A stretch of 64,000 bases of DNA, from NCBI GenBank assembly GCA_011033025.1, contig WFMF01000469.1, positions 62,001-126,000 on the forward strand, written 5' to 3'. The stretch is from Beroe forskalii. Its lineage: Eukaryota > Ctenophora > Nuda > Beroida > Beroidae. Below, one piece after another: positions 1-11,221 of the stretch (the first letter of the stretch is position 1; every line of letters starts with the position of its first letter). The notes below the pieces were generated by a model. That model worked only from the letters and a program-made list of their open reading frames with translations, was not told where the DNA came from and did no database searches. A program made the position numbers and the translations under genes.

Positions 1-151
1 CCTATCGGTAATGGGACCATTCATTCACATTTCAGTTTTCATCACGGATGTAAATAGGCAGACCGACGAGTGCAAGAAATCGTTGATTAGGGGTATTCTG
101 ATAATAATGCGCAGTCTCAAGCAATTAAAGGTACGTTTTTTTCATAATATG

Positions 152-525
152 TACTCTGCAGTAGCTTATAAGCGGGGGGCCCAAAATAAGTGTACTGGGG
201 TGGGAGATTTGGGAATTTTGTGCTAACAGGGGGGTCGCCTAATAAGTGGGTGGACTTGGATTTCTGATCAAACTTAATTGTTTTTGTCCATAAAATAATT
301 GAAATTTCTTTGATTTTTGCCAGTCAGACCTTTGTTTAGCCAACTTTACAAACTAATTACCAAAAAATATAGAGAAAAGAACGAAAAATTACCATTTCTG
401 AGTAAATTTTGCACTTAATGTGATAAGAATTTTCAAAATTACTTAAACGGGGAGGGTTCTTTTTAAGTGTACCTGGCCTGGATTGCTAGTGTCTCCCCCC
501 CCCGCTTATTAGCTAGTGCAGAGTA
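152..525. mobile_element. TA-flanked MITE, copy 1
   Basis: Inverted ends begin TACTCTGCAGTAGCTTATAA on the left and TACTCTGCACTAGCTAATAA when the right end is read in reverse. Both run into a G-rich tract. TA at both edges suggests a TA target duplication, as in Tc1/mariner-type MITEs (inference). There is no coding capacity. An inverted, end-truncated relative of the interior lies at about 2440-2612. Confidence 0.7.
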
Positions 526-637
526 TCACATTATCGATTGCACCAATTGCAAGCCGTATCTTTCGGTATTTTTTGGCTTGTATACATTGGGGTACCATTT
601 TGCTTAATTGTTGTGAGGGACAGCGAAGCACCGCTCC

Positions 638-826
638 ATACCTTAGGAGGTTTATTTATGGAGGTTGTAATTTGTAATCCCCATTTTTCACACACCATGA
701 CAGTTCAAAATGACGTCACTATGACATCTTAACATGAGTATTGACTTGAGAAAATCCCCATATTTTCAACTTACCAAAATTTGAAACACCGAAATTTTAT
801 CCCACATTAATACACCCCCTAAGGTA
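638..826. mobile_element. Short MITE with ATACCTTAGG ends
   Basis: The left end reads ATACCTTAGGAGGTTTATTTA, and the right end in reverse reads ATACCTTAGGGGGTGTATTA, so the termini are inverted repeats. The right half (about 742-826) recurs nearly unchanged at 30034-30115, which shows a dispersed family. The interior contains a TGACGTCA site. Superfamily is not determined. Confidence 0.6.
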
Positions 827-1012
827 TTTCTCAATTTCAGTTTCGATTTATTCGAAATTCCTTCGATAAAGGAGATCTCAGTCTTTTCTTTTTTCCAATC
901 TGGTATTTGATCGACAAAAGTCATATTTGCCTGTTGGTTGATCGATTGACTGCCTGGTAATAAGTGCCTACTACCATTACATCAGCAGCTTCGCTATCAT
1001 TTAACTAACATC

Positions 1013-4000
1013 ATGTTTAAGTTTGGGCGCAGTGGTGACGGCCAGGGAGGCTCGCTATCAGTGCTTGACGAGGCAGTCAGAGATATCATGTTCGATGTAA
1101 CAGAGGAACAAGCAGACAAGGTCCAAACCTAGACAGTTTTAAGTGTTTTACTCATACTGGGTTATCTAGGATTTTCTCTTTGTCATTATGTTGAAAACAA
1201 TAGAACAATGGCATTATACGAAATCTACGAAATCTGGCATGTGTTCGACATAACACAATTTTTCATGAACAGGTGATGCAGTCTGCTGAAGCATCGACGG
1301 GGGAAGAGCTAGGAACGATAAGAGTTAATAACATCTTTCAAACGATAAGTGAGTTAATTTGGCTATATGCAATGTATTTGATCACAGAAGACATTATCAA
1401 TATGGGAATTTTGGGTACTTATATGTCGTGAAATTATTTTCACGTCAGCATTGTGCCAAACAAAATATAATCTCAAGATGGTGAATGAATATTTAAACTT
1501 TAGTAACAGAGGATATTCCAGATGAATTGTTTTCATAAAACTGTGGCCGAGGTTGGCCCATAATCAATGCTGAGTCTGTGATAGCAGTTGTAAACGTCGT
1601 TTTAAAATGGACCGTAAAGAGCAATTGAAGGTTTACAAAATTGTACAATTTAATCGAGTCGAATATAGGTGTAGCAGACAGTACCTGGCCTGGATCTATG
1701 TGAAAAAACAACATTGTCCTATGTCAGTATGAGAATCAGTTGTCAGAATTAACATCATCTTGCAACCATAACAGAACAAACGTCACATCGTTTGGCACGA
1801 CTAAGACTTACTGACGAAGTATTTTCACTGCGCTCCTCCATAAAATTGAATATTTGATTTCGTTGCTCATAACTAAAACTATGCATCCGATTGAAATTTT
1901 TTTGATGCAGTAAAAAGTATACAATCAATTTGAATGGTAATGTTCAAAATTTGCGAACGAGGTGATGCGTAGCAGCGCCGAGTGAGCTGTGTGTTTGCAG
2001 GCGCAACGGGCCTGCTAGTCTTCTATTATATAATTTCGTAAGAGTGTATGGATTTTGTGTCAGCGTGTGTGTGGATTTTGTGTCGGCATCATTGAGTAGA
2101 ATGGGAGAATGCGTGTATGGGTTTGTGTCGGCATGCACGTGCAAAGTGCGGAAAGTGCTCGCGTTGCTATGGAAACATGTGAAGTGTACGAATTTCATTT
2201 CTTGCTTGGTTGATTTTGTTACGCTGCTCTACTGGAGCGCACCGCTTTGGTTCTGCTTTGAATTTTTGATGCGGTAAAAAGTTTTTCAATAATTTGAATT
2301 GCATAAGTCCGAAATTTGCGACCGAGGTGAGCTGTGTATTAGGAGGTCCAACGGGCCTGCTAGTTTCATAATAAAGGAATAGGATTCCTAGGCATGCGAC
2401 TATGGAAATAATTGTAGTAGAAAATCTACGCAGTAATGGCCATTTTTGTTCTATTTTTTTCGGTAATTTACTGATGGAATTGGCTAAACGATGGTCAGAC
2501 TAGCATAAAAGCATAAATCAATTTCAATTACTTTACGAAAAAAATTAAAGAATTTAGGAGTAAATTCGTTTCACCAGAAGTCCAGGTCCACCCCACTTAT
2601 TTGGCAACTCCATGGCAACTGAATGTATATTACTCACACCCTTTTGACCTTATGTCATTATATCTTTATATGTTTATAAGGAAATATCAGAAGAGTGGCT
2701 GCTGGACCCATATCGCAGGGAGTATCGGGGGCCCAAAACACCACTGAGGCCGAGAGTAGCAAATCTAAAGGAAAGATGAAAGCAGAAAGGGAAGAGTCTA
2801 GGATCCCTGAAGATAATAAGGAGGATACTGATATCGAGGTGACGGATACAAAGTCAACAGTAACTAAAGACAAGTTGGCCATTCAAAGAATCAGTGAGTC
2901 CTGTCAAGTAATGAAATTTCGTCTCGGTTCCTGATTTAAACCGGCCTACTTTCGTCGCTACTTTTAGACGTGTTGTTTTTAGATCCATTTCAATATTTAA
3001 TGCTTCAATTGATCAAATCTTTTGTGGAACCTAAATCACATTTAAATGAACCACCATCGATAATTCAAGCAGGGTCTAATCGAATCAAGCCATCAACCCG
3101 AAACCATCCCGAACCAACCCAAAACGTCCCCGAATCAAGCCTAAACAAGTGAATCAAGCCAAAACAAGCGAAACAACCCGAAACATGCGAATCAACCCGG
3201 GTAAGGGTTTAGGTGGTTGGGGTTGATTCACTTGTTTCGGATCGCTTCGGCTTGATTTGGGAGGTTTTTGGGTTGGTTCGGGGTGGCTTCGGCTTGTTAA
3301 GTTGTTACACTAGTTTCGGCGTGATTCGACCAGCTCCTGTTTGAAGTATCAACGCCAGCTCTTATTTTGATTCAAAATTTATCTTTCAGAAATGCGAGGT
3401 CTTCACCCAAAGGGACTACAAGATACGTCAGTGTTCATGATGGATAGGGCTATGGACCTAAATCCTTTGATAGGTTTAAATTTTCATATGGGCACCTGTA
3501 TTACATTCAACTTTTTGTTGTAATCGAAATTCAGCTTTTAGCCATGATAAATGATATGGCAAATTTAACTGACTGAAGAAATATTTCAATGGTACTTGTT
3601 GGCAATGTGACATCCAAACTTTTTCGTTCATAATAGTTTATCCTGGAGAAATACCCACTGTATTTCTGGGGTATCATATCTACTACCTATATCCCTCATA
3701 GTTCCAAAATAACTGGGCAATGATTAAAATTGTTTTGTCTGAAACAATTAGAGCCACACTGCTTATTTTTTTAACGAATTCAACAATATGACTCACACCA
3801 AACGTATAGGATTGATATTTCATGTCTATTGTTTCGATCTGAAATAATCAAAATTTGTTTTCGAGAATGAGGGAATTTCGGTATATGCTGACGTCAGCAT
3901 GAGGGAGGGTGTCAGCCAATGATGCAATATGCTGACAGACGAGGGGAGGGGTTTAAAAATGGCCAAAAAGGTGATGACGGTATTAATTGACGGTGACACT

Positions 4001-5088
4001 TTTCGAAGCTAAGACATAATGGGTGCTGGTAGCTTAGCTAATTAAGACTTATCGTATCAACATGATTCTCTCTCAGGAGAAGCGGTACAGGACATTCACA
4101 CTTTTATGAAAGAGGATTTCTACGATAAAGCCGCTAAATCTATTGCTGAACTTGTTGCCCTTGCTTATCCAGGTTCGTTAGATAAATACATTTGTAAATG
4201 TCAGGGAATTCTGGTAAACGCTGTGTTGAGTTACCTAAGTCATAGGGAGGGGATTTGTATGACTGTACTTAAGTAGAGCATTATATATATTCAAAAAGTG
4301 TCACTGTGTAGTTTGCTTCTGTATGAGTTGAACATTTCCAAAAAATCTTAATTGAAGGGTAACGAGTAAAAATTGCTTACCGTGATATTACACACGAGGG
4401 CCGAAGGCCCGAGTGTGTAATATCGCATTAAGAACCGAGGCCGAAGGCCGAGGTTTTTATTGCAGAGGTTTGCACTTTTTACGATTTATTAAATGAATTA
4501 TGCACCGTTATTACTCGTAAAAAACAGAAGGAAATTTTTTAATTTATGATATGAAGGTACAACTGGGTCGACTGTGCGAAATAAGTTATTACGCACTGTT
4601 CCACTGCACCATAATAAATCATTATGACCTACAGTGCGTAATAAATCCGGAGTTTGGGACTACAGTTCGTAATAATAATTTATTGCGAACGGTGCCCTGG
4701 TGCCTTTAGGGTTTTTGAATACATAGCAAAAATATGCCTGGAAGGTGCATAATGTGCCGTTTTGCTGAATTTATATATCCCTTTTGTATGTCTATCAACG
4801 AGCACAGAAAATTAGGACTGATACAACACGTTCTGTTCACCTTGGTTACCAAGTAGAAGACCGTAATCAATCACACATAATCAATTAACGGTGTTAAGAA
4901 CGGTCTGCCTGAATGTCAGAACTTTCATAGCTTACCTTTCATCGACGTTCCACGTTTGCAACTTGCGTTTCATTGCTTAAGCTCAACTTTTATTGAACCA
5001 TTTTAACCTTTCAGAGGACAGGGACAGGATCAGGGTATGTGGTGACATCCTGTGCAAAGTATCCATGGACTGGCCGGAGGACGTGTAA
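1013..5088 (+). CDS. Unrecognised six-exon gene, protein of about 216 residues
   Basis: Exons fitted by eye: 1013-1120, 1273-1348, 2681-2893, 3390-3473, 4077-4172 and 5015-5088. Together they give 651 coding bases ending in TAA with all phases consistent. The protein starts MFKFGRSGDGQGG. An N-terminal helical part includes LDEAVRDIMFDVTEEQADK. The middle (roughly residues 75-130) is a charged, Lys/Glu-rich linker that looks disordered. The C-terminal half is compact and helix-like, including HPKGLQDTSVFMMDRAMDL, GEAVQDIHTFMKEDFYDKAA and the end CGDILCKVSMDWPEDV. There is no signal peptide or membrane segment. Donors are mostly GTGAGT-like or GTTT, and the exon 1 donor (GTCCAA) and exon 3 acceptor are weak. 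Introns hold MITE and Helitron-like repeats. I recognise no family and infer no function; an intracellular adaptor-like protein is only a guess. Confidence 0.6.
1880..2364 (+). mobile_element. Tandem Helitron-like 3' ends (in intron 2)
   Basis: Two related segments end at 2019 and 2364. Each carries GATGC(A/G)GTAAAAAGT, then a GCGA(A/C)CGAGGTGA stretch, then CAACGGGCCTGCTAGT. Just before CTAGT is a short hairpin: stem 1998-2002 with 2010-2014 in the first copy, and 2344-2349 with 2353-2358 (one G-T pair) in the second. A hairpin followed by CTRRT is the usual 3' terminus of a Helitron. No Rep/helicase coding is present, and the GT-rich stretch 2044-2130 lies between the two ends. Confidence 0.4.
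2440..2612. mobile_element. Inverted, truncated relative of the 152-525 MITE
   Basis: The reverse complement of this stretch follows the interior of 152-525: a GTGG(G)TGGAC(T/C)TGGA block, then AATTGAAATT, AGTCTGACC/AGTCAGACC and TTTAGCCAA in the same order. The terminal TACTCTGCA repeats are missing, so it is a degraded copy. Confidence 0.5.
3070..3339. mobile_element. Foldback MITE, CAGG ends, copy 1 (intron 3)
   Basis: The left half is built of AATCAAGCC, GAACCAACCC and AACAAGCGAA, and the right half is its reverse complement (GGTTGGTTCGG, GGCTTGATT). The centre is near CCCGGGTAAGGG. Ends are CAGGGTCTAATCGAATCAAGC and, inverted, CAGGAGCTGGTCGAATCACG. A second copy with the same ends is at 12978-13325. 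Nearly the whole element is self-complementary. CAGG termini are compatible with hAT, but no clean target duplication remains. Confidence 0.65.
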
Positions 5089-6765
5089 AGCACATTACAA
5101 GACCACGCCACTTTCACGATGACATTATCGATCTGTATTTGTATTGGCGCCTATTGTAATTGGTTAGGCCCTGATACATGTGGTTTAGGATACGTGGGGT
5201 CAATCTTAATCAGTTAAACTAGTGATTTGGAATTACCCATTAGACCACCTCAACTCTTAACTTCCTAGTTTGAGTCAGATAACCATTCTTTTCTGGCATA
5301 TGGCTTTTACCAGATTACATGAACACAGCTGAGTTGAAATACGGCATATAATGTCATTATAAAAACTGTGAGTTCACCAGGTTTCGTTGCAACCAAGACG
5401 ATGTTCATAATCCTGAATCCACCATGGCACGAATAATGGAGTAATTTATGATGTTTGGGTTCAACGCCACGCTCGAGCTAAGGAACATATCAACTACACT
5501 TGTGTGGATAGTTTGCTACACTTGTATCGTGTAGGACTGACTCTGTGTCCACATGCCCTTGCATACATCAAGGTCTCCTTAAAGTTAACCACGATAAACC
5601 TGATCAATTTAAGTGACTTGAGCATTCTACTGAGACTGTGTTTATGGTTATCTGTTGATGTCGTCTCCTCGATGCTCTCCGCCGAAAGCTCAATTTTAGC
5701 ATGATCTGCTGCTTTGTATCTGGAACATTGAAAAGTTCACTAGCACTTATTTGTTATACCATACTGTATTATGCAAATGTTTGTCAGTATAATGAAAGAA
5801 CGTGCCCAAATGCACTTTTTGACAGTACGTTTTTTAACAAGTTTTTTAATTTTATTTTATACTTTGAATATTTAATGAACATCGAATCGAGTCACTATAG
5901 TCTCATATTTAACCCAACTCTTGTATGTCCCCAGAAATCGGCACATATTCAGGCAAATTTCTTACTAGATCTCGGGATTACTACAAGGCGTGACCTGCAT
6001 TTAACCCTCATCTGCATTGCGCTAAGCAAATGAGCAAACAATATCCAAATGCCTTGTTTTGGTTTTACTGAACTCTAGCAAGTCTTGAGATCGTTGTTGA
6101 AATTGCTTTTGGAACTTAAAATTCGTATCGGTAATTTGCCTTTAATTTGGTACAATTGGCACATTTTATGTAATATCTGGAAGACGCGGTTCAAAATATA
6201 TTATTGCTACGGCGCGGCACGCGCGTTACATGCTGCAGCGCGACCCAGAATAATCAGACACCGATCTCAGATGTGCCGACACCTCTGTATATCATGTCCT
6301 CGTAGGATGTTACCCTACCCTCGCGCGCGCGGCGCAACGTTCCACATTTGGACGTCACTTTGCGCCTTCCGCGAGGGTAGGGGGAAATACAACATCGTGT
6401 GCAGCAGAAAGTGCTGCACAATCTGATTGGTCGAGCGCGTACTACGTCATTATCATAAGCTAACGTATTGCGCTACGAAACGACGCGCGCGCACCAATAT
6501 TGCAAAAAATTGTCTGGATGAGCAAATTGAGTGAAATTTATTGAAAAAACTTTTGTCAAATGTTACATCATTGGAAAGATCTCATTCTCAGCTATAAATT
6601 AAAAAAAGAATCGTGGAAAAAGATGCTTTGGACCGGGAGTTATGGGCGTTTTACTGAAATTTTGTAGCTGTCCTCCGCGAACATCGAACCTTTTCTCGCT
6701 CAAATAATCGAGCGCTTGTTCCAGAACATTCTCACCTCGTGTTTGCTAAATGTTCAATGCTTGCT
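5089..6765. other. Gene-free stretch with a CG-rich island
   Basis: Open frames at 5504-6426 show no family resemblance and no convincing splice context. From about 6205 to 6500 the DNA turns CG-rich with repeated GCGCGC runs, a GATTGG box and TACGTCATTATCA, so it could be a small CpG-rich regulatory block or repeat remnant. No gene clearly starts from it. Confidence 0.4.
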
Positions 6766-6769
6766 TACG

Positions 6770-7680
6770 GTGTGTGGGTGTTGCCGGTCATGAGCTTTTG
6801 ATTAATTCTAAGCTATTATCAGTCACGATTTCAATCTTTCTTCTGGACTTTTGCTTGTGAGGGCGTTGTCGATCTTCTTCTTTCTTCACTGCATGTCGAG
6901 AGTTTTGAATCTTTCAGTAATTTCCAGTCATAATTTTAATCTTTTTTCTTGGCTTTTGCTTGTGGGGGCGTTGCCGGTCTCAGTTCTTTCTTCTTTCTTC
7001 ATTACATGTCGAGTGTTTTGAATCTTTTGCTCTTTCAGTCATTTTCAGTCACAATTTTAATCTTTCTTCTGAAATCTGAGGTGATGCTTGTGAGGGCGTT
7101 ACCGGTCTCAGATCTTTATTCTTTCTTCATTTCATGTCGAGTCTTTTGAATCTTTCGCTCTTTCAGTCATTTTCAGTCAAAATTTTATCTTTCCTCTGAA
7201 CTGATGTTTGTGAGAGCGTTGCCGGCTCAGATTTTTATTCTTTCTAATTCTTCATTTCATGTCGATTGTTTTGAATCTTTCAGTAATTTTCAGTCATGAT
7301 TTTGATCTTTCGATTCTTATTAGCTGTTGCTTGCGAGGGCGTTGACATTCTTAGATCTTTAGGCATTCTAATTTCTTCATTTCATGCCGAGTGTTTTGAA
7401 TCAATTCAGTCATTTTCAGTAAAATTTTAATCTTTTTTAGCTGTTGCTTGTGACTGTGAGGAGTTACCGGTCTCAGATCAATTTATTCTTTCTTCATTTC
7501 ATGTCGAGTGTTTTGAATGATCTTTAAGAACTTTTCAGTCATGGTTTTAATTTTTTCTTCTGAGTTTTGATTTTTTGACTGTAAGGGCGTTGCCCGTCTC
7601 AGATCTTAATTCTTCATCTCATTTGTGATTTATGAAGCTGTCAGTAATTTTCGGTCATAATTTTAGACTTTCTTGAAGTA
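6770..7680. repeat. Tandem array, ~125-bp unit, about 7 copies
   Basis: Each unit runs: TGCTTGTGAGGGCGTTGCCGG, TCTCAGATCTT, TTCTTTCTTCATTTCATGTC, GAGTGTTTTGAATCTTTC, CAGTCATTTTCAGTCA, AATTTTAATCTTTCTTCT. Copies start near 6770, 6855, 6957, 7084, 7204, 7325, 7445 and 7570 with indels, so they are diverged. A more decayed piece with the same TTTTGAATCTTTC core lies at about 8390-8500. The T-rich plus strand has no coding frame. Confidence 0.7.
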
Positions 7681-9013
7681 CCTATTTCGATAATTATCTA
7701 ATTATGTGAAACTCAGAAATAGTTGTGGGATGATGTCAACATCTAATCACAATAACTTGCTATACGTCTTTTATTCACATTCTTTTATTAATCAGAGACA
7801 TCGTTGATAGGTACTGTGAAGGTCCTTGCCTGTGATATCAGCATATCTCTTGACTTTTTCAAGAGCCTTCAAACTCACCTAATATCCTGGGTGGGCGACA
7901 TCTCATCTCACGACATTTTATCTCCGGACACTTCATCTCCCTGTCCTGAGCCTATAAACCATAACCCAAACCCTAACCCTGACCCTGGCCCTAACCCAAA
8001 CCCAAACCCAAACCCTTACCCTAACCGAGACCCTTATCTTTGCATAGAGCTGACATATTGCGAGATAAAGTGTCCTGTGTGAGCATCAATTGTCAAACGC
8101 AAGGAAACATTTCCAATAGACAGAGGGTATAAAGCCAACTTTCGTCGTAGTACTAATGGGTGTCTAAGTGCCTAACCATGGTGAACTCAGTGTAGATCCT
8201 TGCTGTACGGCATGTTAAACAAGGAATCGAAACTGAGGGGCTCCGTACAGGACATTGCTATTGCGACGAATGTGATTATACAGCCAAGATTTAGACTGAG
8301 ATGAAATGTCTGTTCCCCAATATCCTAATGAGGAATTGCTATTTTCCTGCTAGCATGGCTGAGATGTAATTTTATGGGTGCTGCCACGTTCATGAATCTT
8401 TGCATTTTTGCAGCTATCTTCTTTTTCTTGGTGTACTTCTTGAATCATTCCAGCTTTCAGAAATTTTGAATCTTTCTCATGCTTGATATGAAGCATTTCT
8501 AATTTTGAATAAATTGTGGAATTGGAATGATGCCAACATCTAACTATCTAATATATAATTTTCTCTTACCCAATTTCAGAGCAGAAATCTTTCGCTTCAA
8601 CACATTACCATGCCAGTGCCTCCCGCGGTGCCTTAACATTGATAGATTGATTGTTTAAAGATTTAAAGTGCTCAATCCTACCTGATAAGTGCTGCAGGCT
8701 GCAGTGCCCCTTTATTAAATTTATTATTTATAAATGTAATTTTTTTATTGTCACTAGGCGATGGTGGAGAACTGAAGAACTGAAATGGTGATTTTCGAAT
8801 CCTCTGAAAGTACCCTGCAGCTGCATACGATTGACTTCTGCTGAATGCCGATCACAACAAGAACTTAGAACAGTCTTCAAAATAAGTTCAATGCAAAGGT
8901 CAGTATTCTTAATTCATTTTCTCTACAGTGATAAAGCTAAAGAATATGCAGACTTTGTGAATTATGTTCGTGAGGTCAATTTTTGTGCCAGTCATTTTCT
9001 TGAATTCACGTGT
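7681..9013. other. Gene-free stretch with a telomere-like tract
   Basis: At about 7965-8035 there is a degenerate run of CCCTAACCC, CCCAAACCC and CCCTGACCC, an interstitial relic of a TTAGGG-like repeat. A CAACATCTAA(T/C) phrase occurs both near 7739 and near 8537, suggesting a duplicated segment. The open frame at 7804-8082 simply reads through the tract. I see no supported gene. Confidence 0.45.
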
Positions 9014-9057
9014 AAGTTTATTGATAATTACATAATTATGTAATTATCAATAAACTT
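9014..9057. repeat. Perfect 44-bp palindrome
   Basis: AAGTTTATTGATAATTACAT is followed by AATT and then by its exact reverse complement. There is no spacer and no mismatch over 22-bp arms, so the DNA can form a cruciform or a long hairpin. It lies in a gene-free area. Confidence 0.9.
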
Positions 9058-10023
9058 GCATATTGATGATTACATATAATATTATTATAAGCAATTGTAT
9101 AAGAAAAAATAATACCATGATTCGGTAACTTGATTTGGTTGATTGCATCGTAACTATTTCTTTGTATTTTGTCAATTTCCAGGCGATGAATCACGCCGGG
9201 TCTATTTCAACACAGGATGACGGTCACTGCCATATACCGTCCAAATCGCAGCCTTAACCATGGTCTTTAAATGCTCTCCCAGGGGTATGTAGGGGAGGGG
9301 TCCACCTATTAGCCTAATAAATTCTAATACACATTAAACATCACAATAACATCACTGTACATTATTAAGAAAGGTTCCGTAGGAATGCAATTTATACTGT
9401 TCGATAAAATCATGGAAAATGTATACCTACAGAAAGAAGCGGTTATTTTAAACTGGGTGCGTCAACATAAGCAGTTACATGTCGAAGTGGTGACCGTATA
9501 CCGCAACTTATATGGTCGAGGAGACAGCCGAGACTGTATAAACTGTAAGTTGGATAATGGACGAGGGGTGCCGAGTTCATTATCGAAGGTATACGGTCAC
9601 AGCTGAGATCATGGAACCGGAATATACCCCGACCGGAAACAGCTGAGACCGAATTTTCTCCGACAAAGCAAAATATTTCCCCCCTGTCCGGATTCAACGC
9701 TTAAGAAGATTTTTGAGTGCTCCTTTATAAAATAAAATTTCATCTTAAGCTTTTTTGTGCTGTTATTCAGTAGAGGCCGTATAACCAAACTTACACCCGG
9801 TCGCTAAACCAAGCTTGGGAGGGTATAATAAGCGTTATAAAATAAGTTTCTTTAACTTTGATTGTGATTGGGTATCCTTAATATTCTTAATAAGATTTTG
9901 AGATGTCATATATAATGGCTATGCTCGATATGATTTTAAAATTTTGCTTCAAAAATTTGAATTGCAGCTAGCTCAAAGAATGTTCGCCTTGTCAACAAAA
10001 ACTGGTTTCTTCCCTGCTATATC
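9058..10023. other. Gene-free stretch
   Basis: AT-rich sequence with short open frames in both strands at 9385-9697 that show no protein-like composition. An ACAGCTGAGA(T/C)C phrase is repeated at about 9600 and 9640. No gene or RNA gene is supported. Confidence 0.4.
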
Positions 10024-10145
10024 TAGGGGCGGGGCCAAGTCCAATTTTGTCCAATTATGTCCAAGGTTAACCTGATTTTTAGGAATTGGACAAAAAATCA
10101 TTGGACAAAATTGGACAAAATTAGACAAAATTGGACATATTTTTT
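10024..10145. mobile_element. GTCCAA foldback element, copy 1
   Basis: Begins GGGGCGGGGCCAAGTCCAAT, continues with GTCCAATTNTGTCC units, passes an AAGGTTAACCTGATTTTTAG core, and ends in the inverted units TTGGACAAAATTGGACA. It can fold on itself. A second copy in opposite orientation lies at 13755-13869. Confidence 0.6.
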
Positions 10146-10454
10146 TTAAAAAAATCCCGGATACTAAATTTCACTCACTTGTGGTGTTTTGAGTTCCACA
10201 AAGTCCACAAATGAAATTTTACTCTAGCTCTATGTCACAATAAAGGGCAGTCTTGTCAGATTTAGGGACAAACGGAAACGTATGTATTTGGGCACACTGG
10301 AAGAACGCCAACTGGCAATGCCTGTTACCTTTCGCCAGAGGTAAGAGTGTTTTTAACACTCGAGTGTCCTAGTAATAGAGTTCGAAAGGCACATGAAGAG
10401 AATGTTTCTAAGCACTCGTGCGAAGTAGAGTTCGAAAAGCACCTTTCATGCCCC

Positions 10455-10843
10455 CAGGGCCGTAGCCAGGATTTTTCCGGGGCCCTGCGCCGCGAGCGAA
10501 GCCAAGCTGCGGCAGGGGTCTGGGGCGCAGCCCCCATGGGGCTCCAGGGCGGAGCCCCGGTAAATTTTAGGAAATTATGGGTGCTGTAGGATGATTTTTA
10601 CAATAAAGAAATGTACAGGACGATATTTGTCAAAATCAGAGCATTGAAAAAGTATACAATCAACTATAAGCGAACTATAACAGTCAGAATAAGATTAAAC
10701 TGCCACTATTTAACCAAGCCAAAGTATGTAATTATGATTATCAGTCAAAGAACTTTTATTCTAACTATTTTTTTGAAATGGTACCCATTCTTCCGAGGGG
10801 GGCTGCAGCCCCCCTAGCCCCCCCCCCTCTGTCTACGGGCCTG
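10455..10843. mobile_element. hAT-like non-autonomous element
   Basis: The left terminus is CAGGGCCGTAGCCAGG and the right terminus, inverted, is CAGGCCCGTAGACAGAGG. TCATGCCCC stands directly left (10446-10454) and directly right (10844-10852), a target duplication of 8-9 bp. CAGGG ends with an ~8-bp duplication are typical of hAT transposons. The interior has the GGGGCGCAGCCCC / GGGCGGAGCCCC phrases shared with the element at 58168-59199. No transposase frame is present. Confidence 0.75.
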
Positions 10844-11221
10844 TCATGCCCCCCCGACAAGCCTTCTGAACCGGTACTCAATTCTTTTCAGAGCTAGCTA
10901 GTATTTTGGAATTAAACCCTTCATTCATTATTTCGTTGTTTGTTAAATCGTTACTTGAACAGATGCTATGTCAGATATGGCCTAGACGGTTTAGTATTAT
11001 TATCATGGACGCTAACTAAGCTTACCAGGTCCCATCTGTTCTTGTCCATACTTTCGGCATTTATAGTCTCCTGACTTTAAGGCCATTTTACGTAAGCGTT
11101 ATGCAATGATGATTTGATATTGAGTTAGAGATCGTTGGTCCAGTCCCGGGTCCCCGGCTAAATATTTCATAATGGAAAGATGTGAGTGGAAATGGAAATG
11201 ATTGCTGGATTACATTAAATT

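Noticed and set aside
6085..6426. 113-codon frame across a CG-rich patch
   Set aside because: Reads through GCGCGC runs; no homology or gene structure seen.
7965..8035. CCCTAA-like tract as a chromosome end
   Set aside because: Short, degenerate and inside the window with unique DNA on both sides, so an interstitial relic at most.
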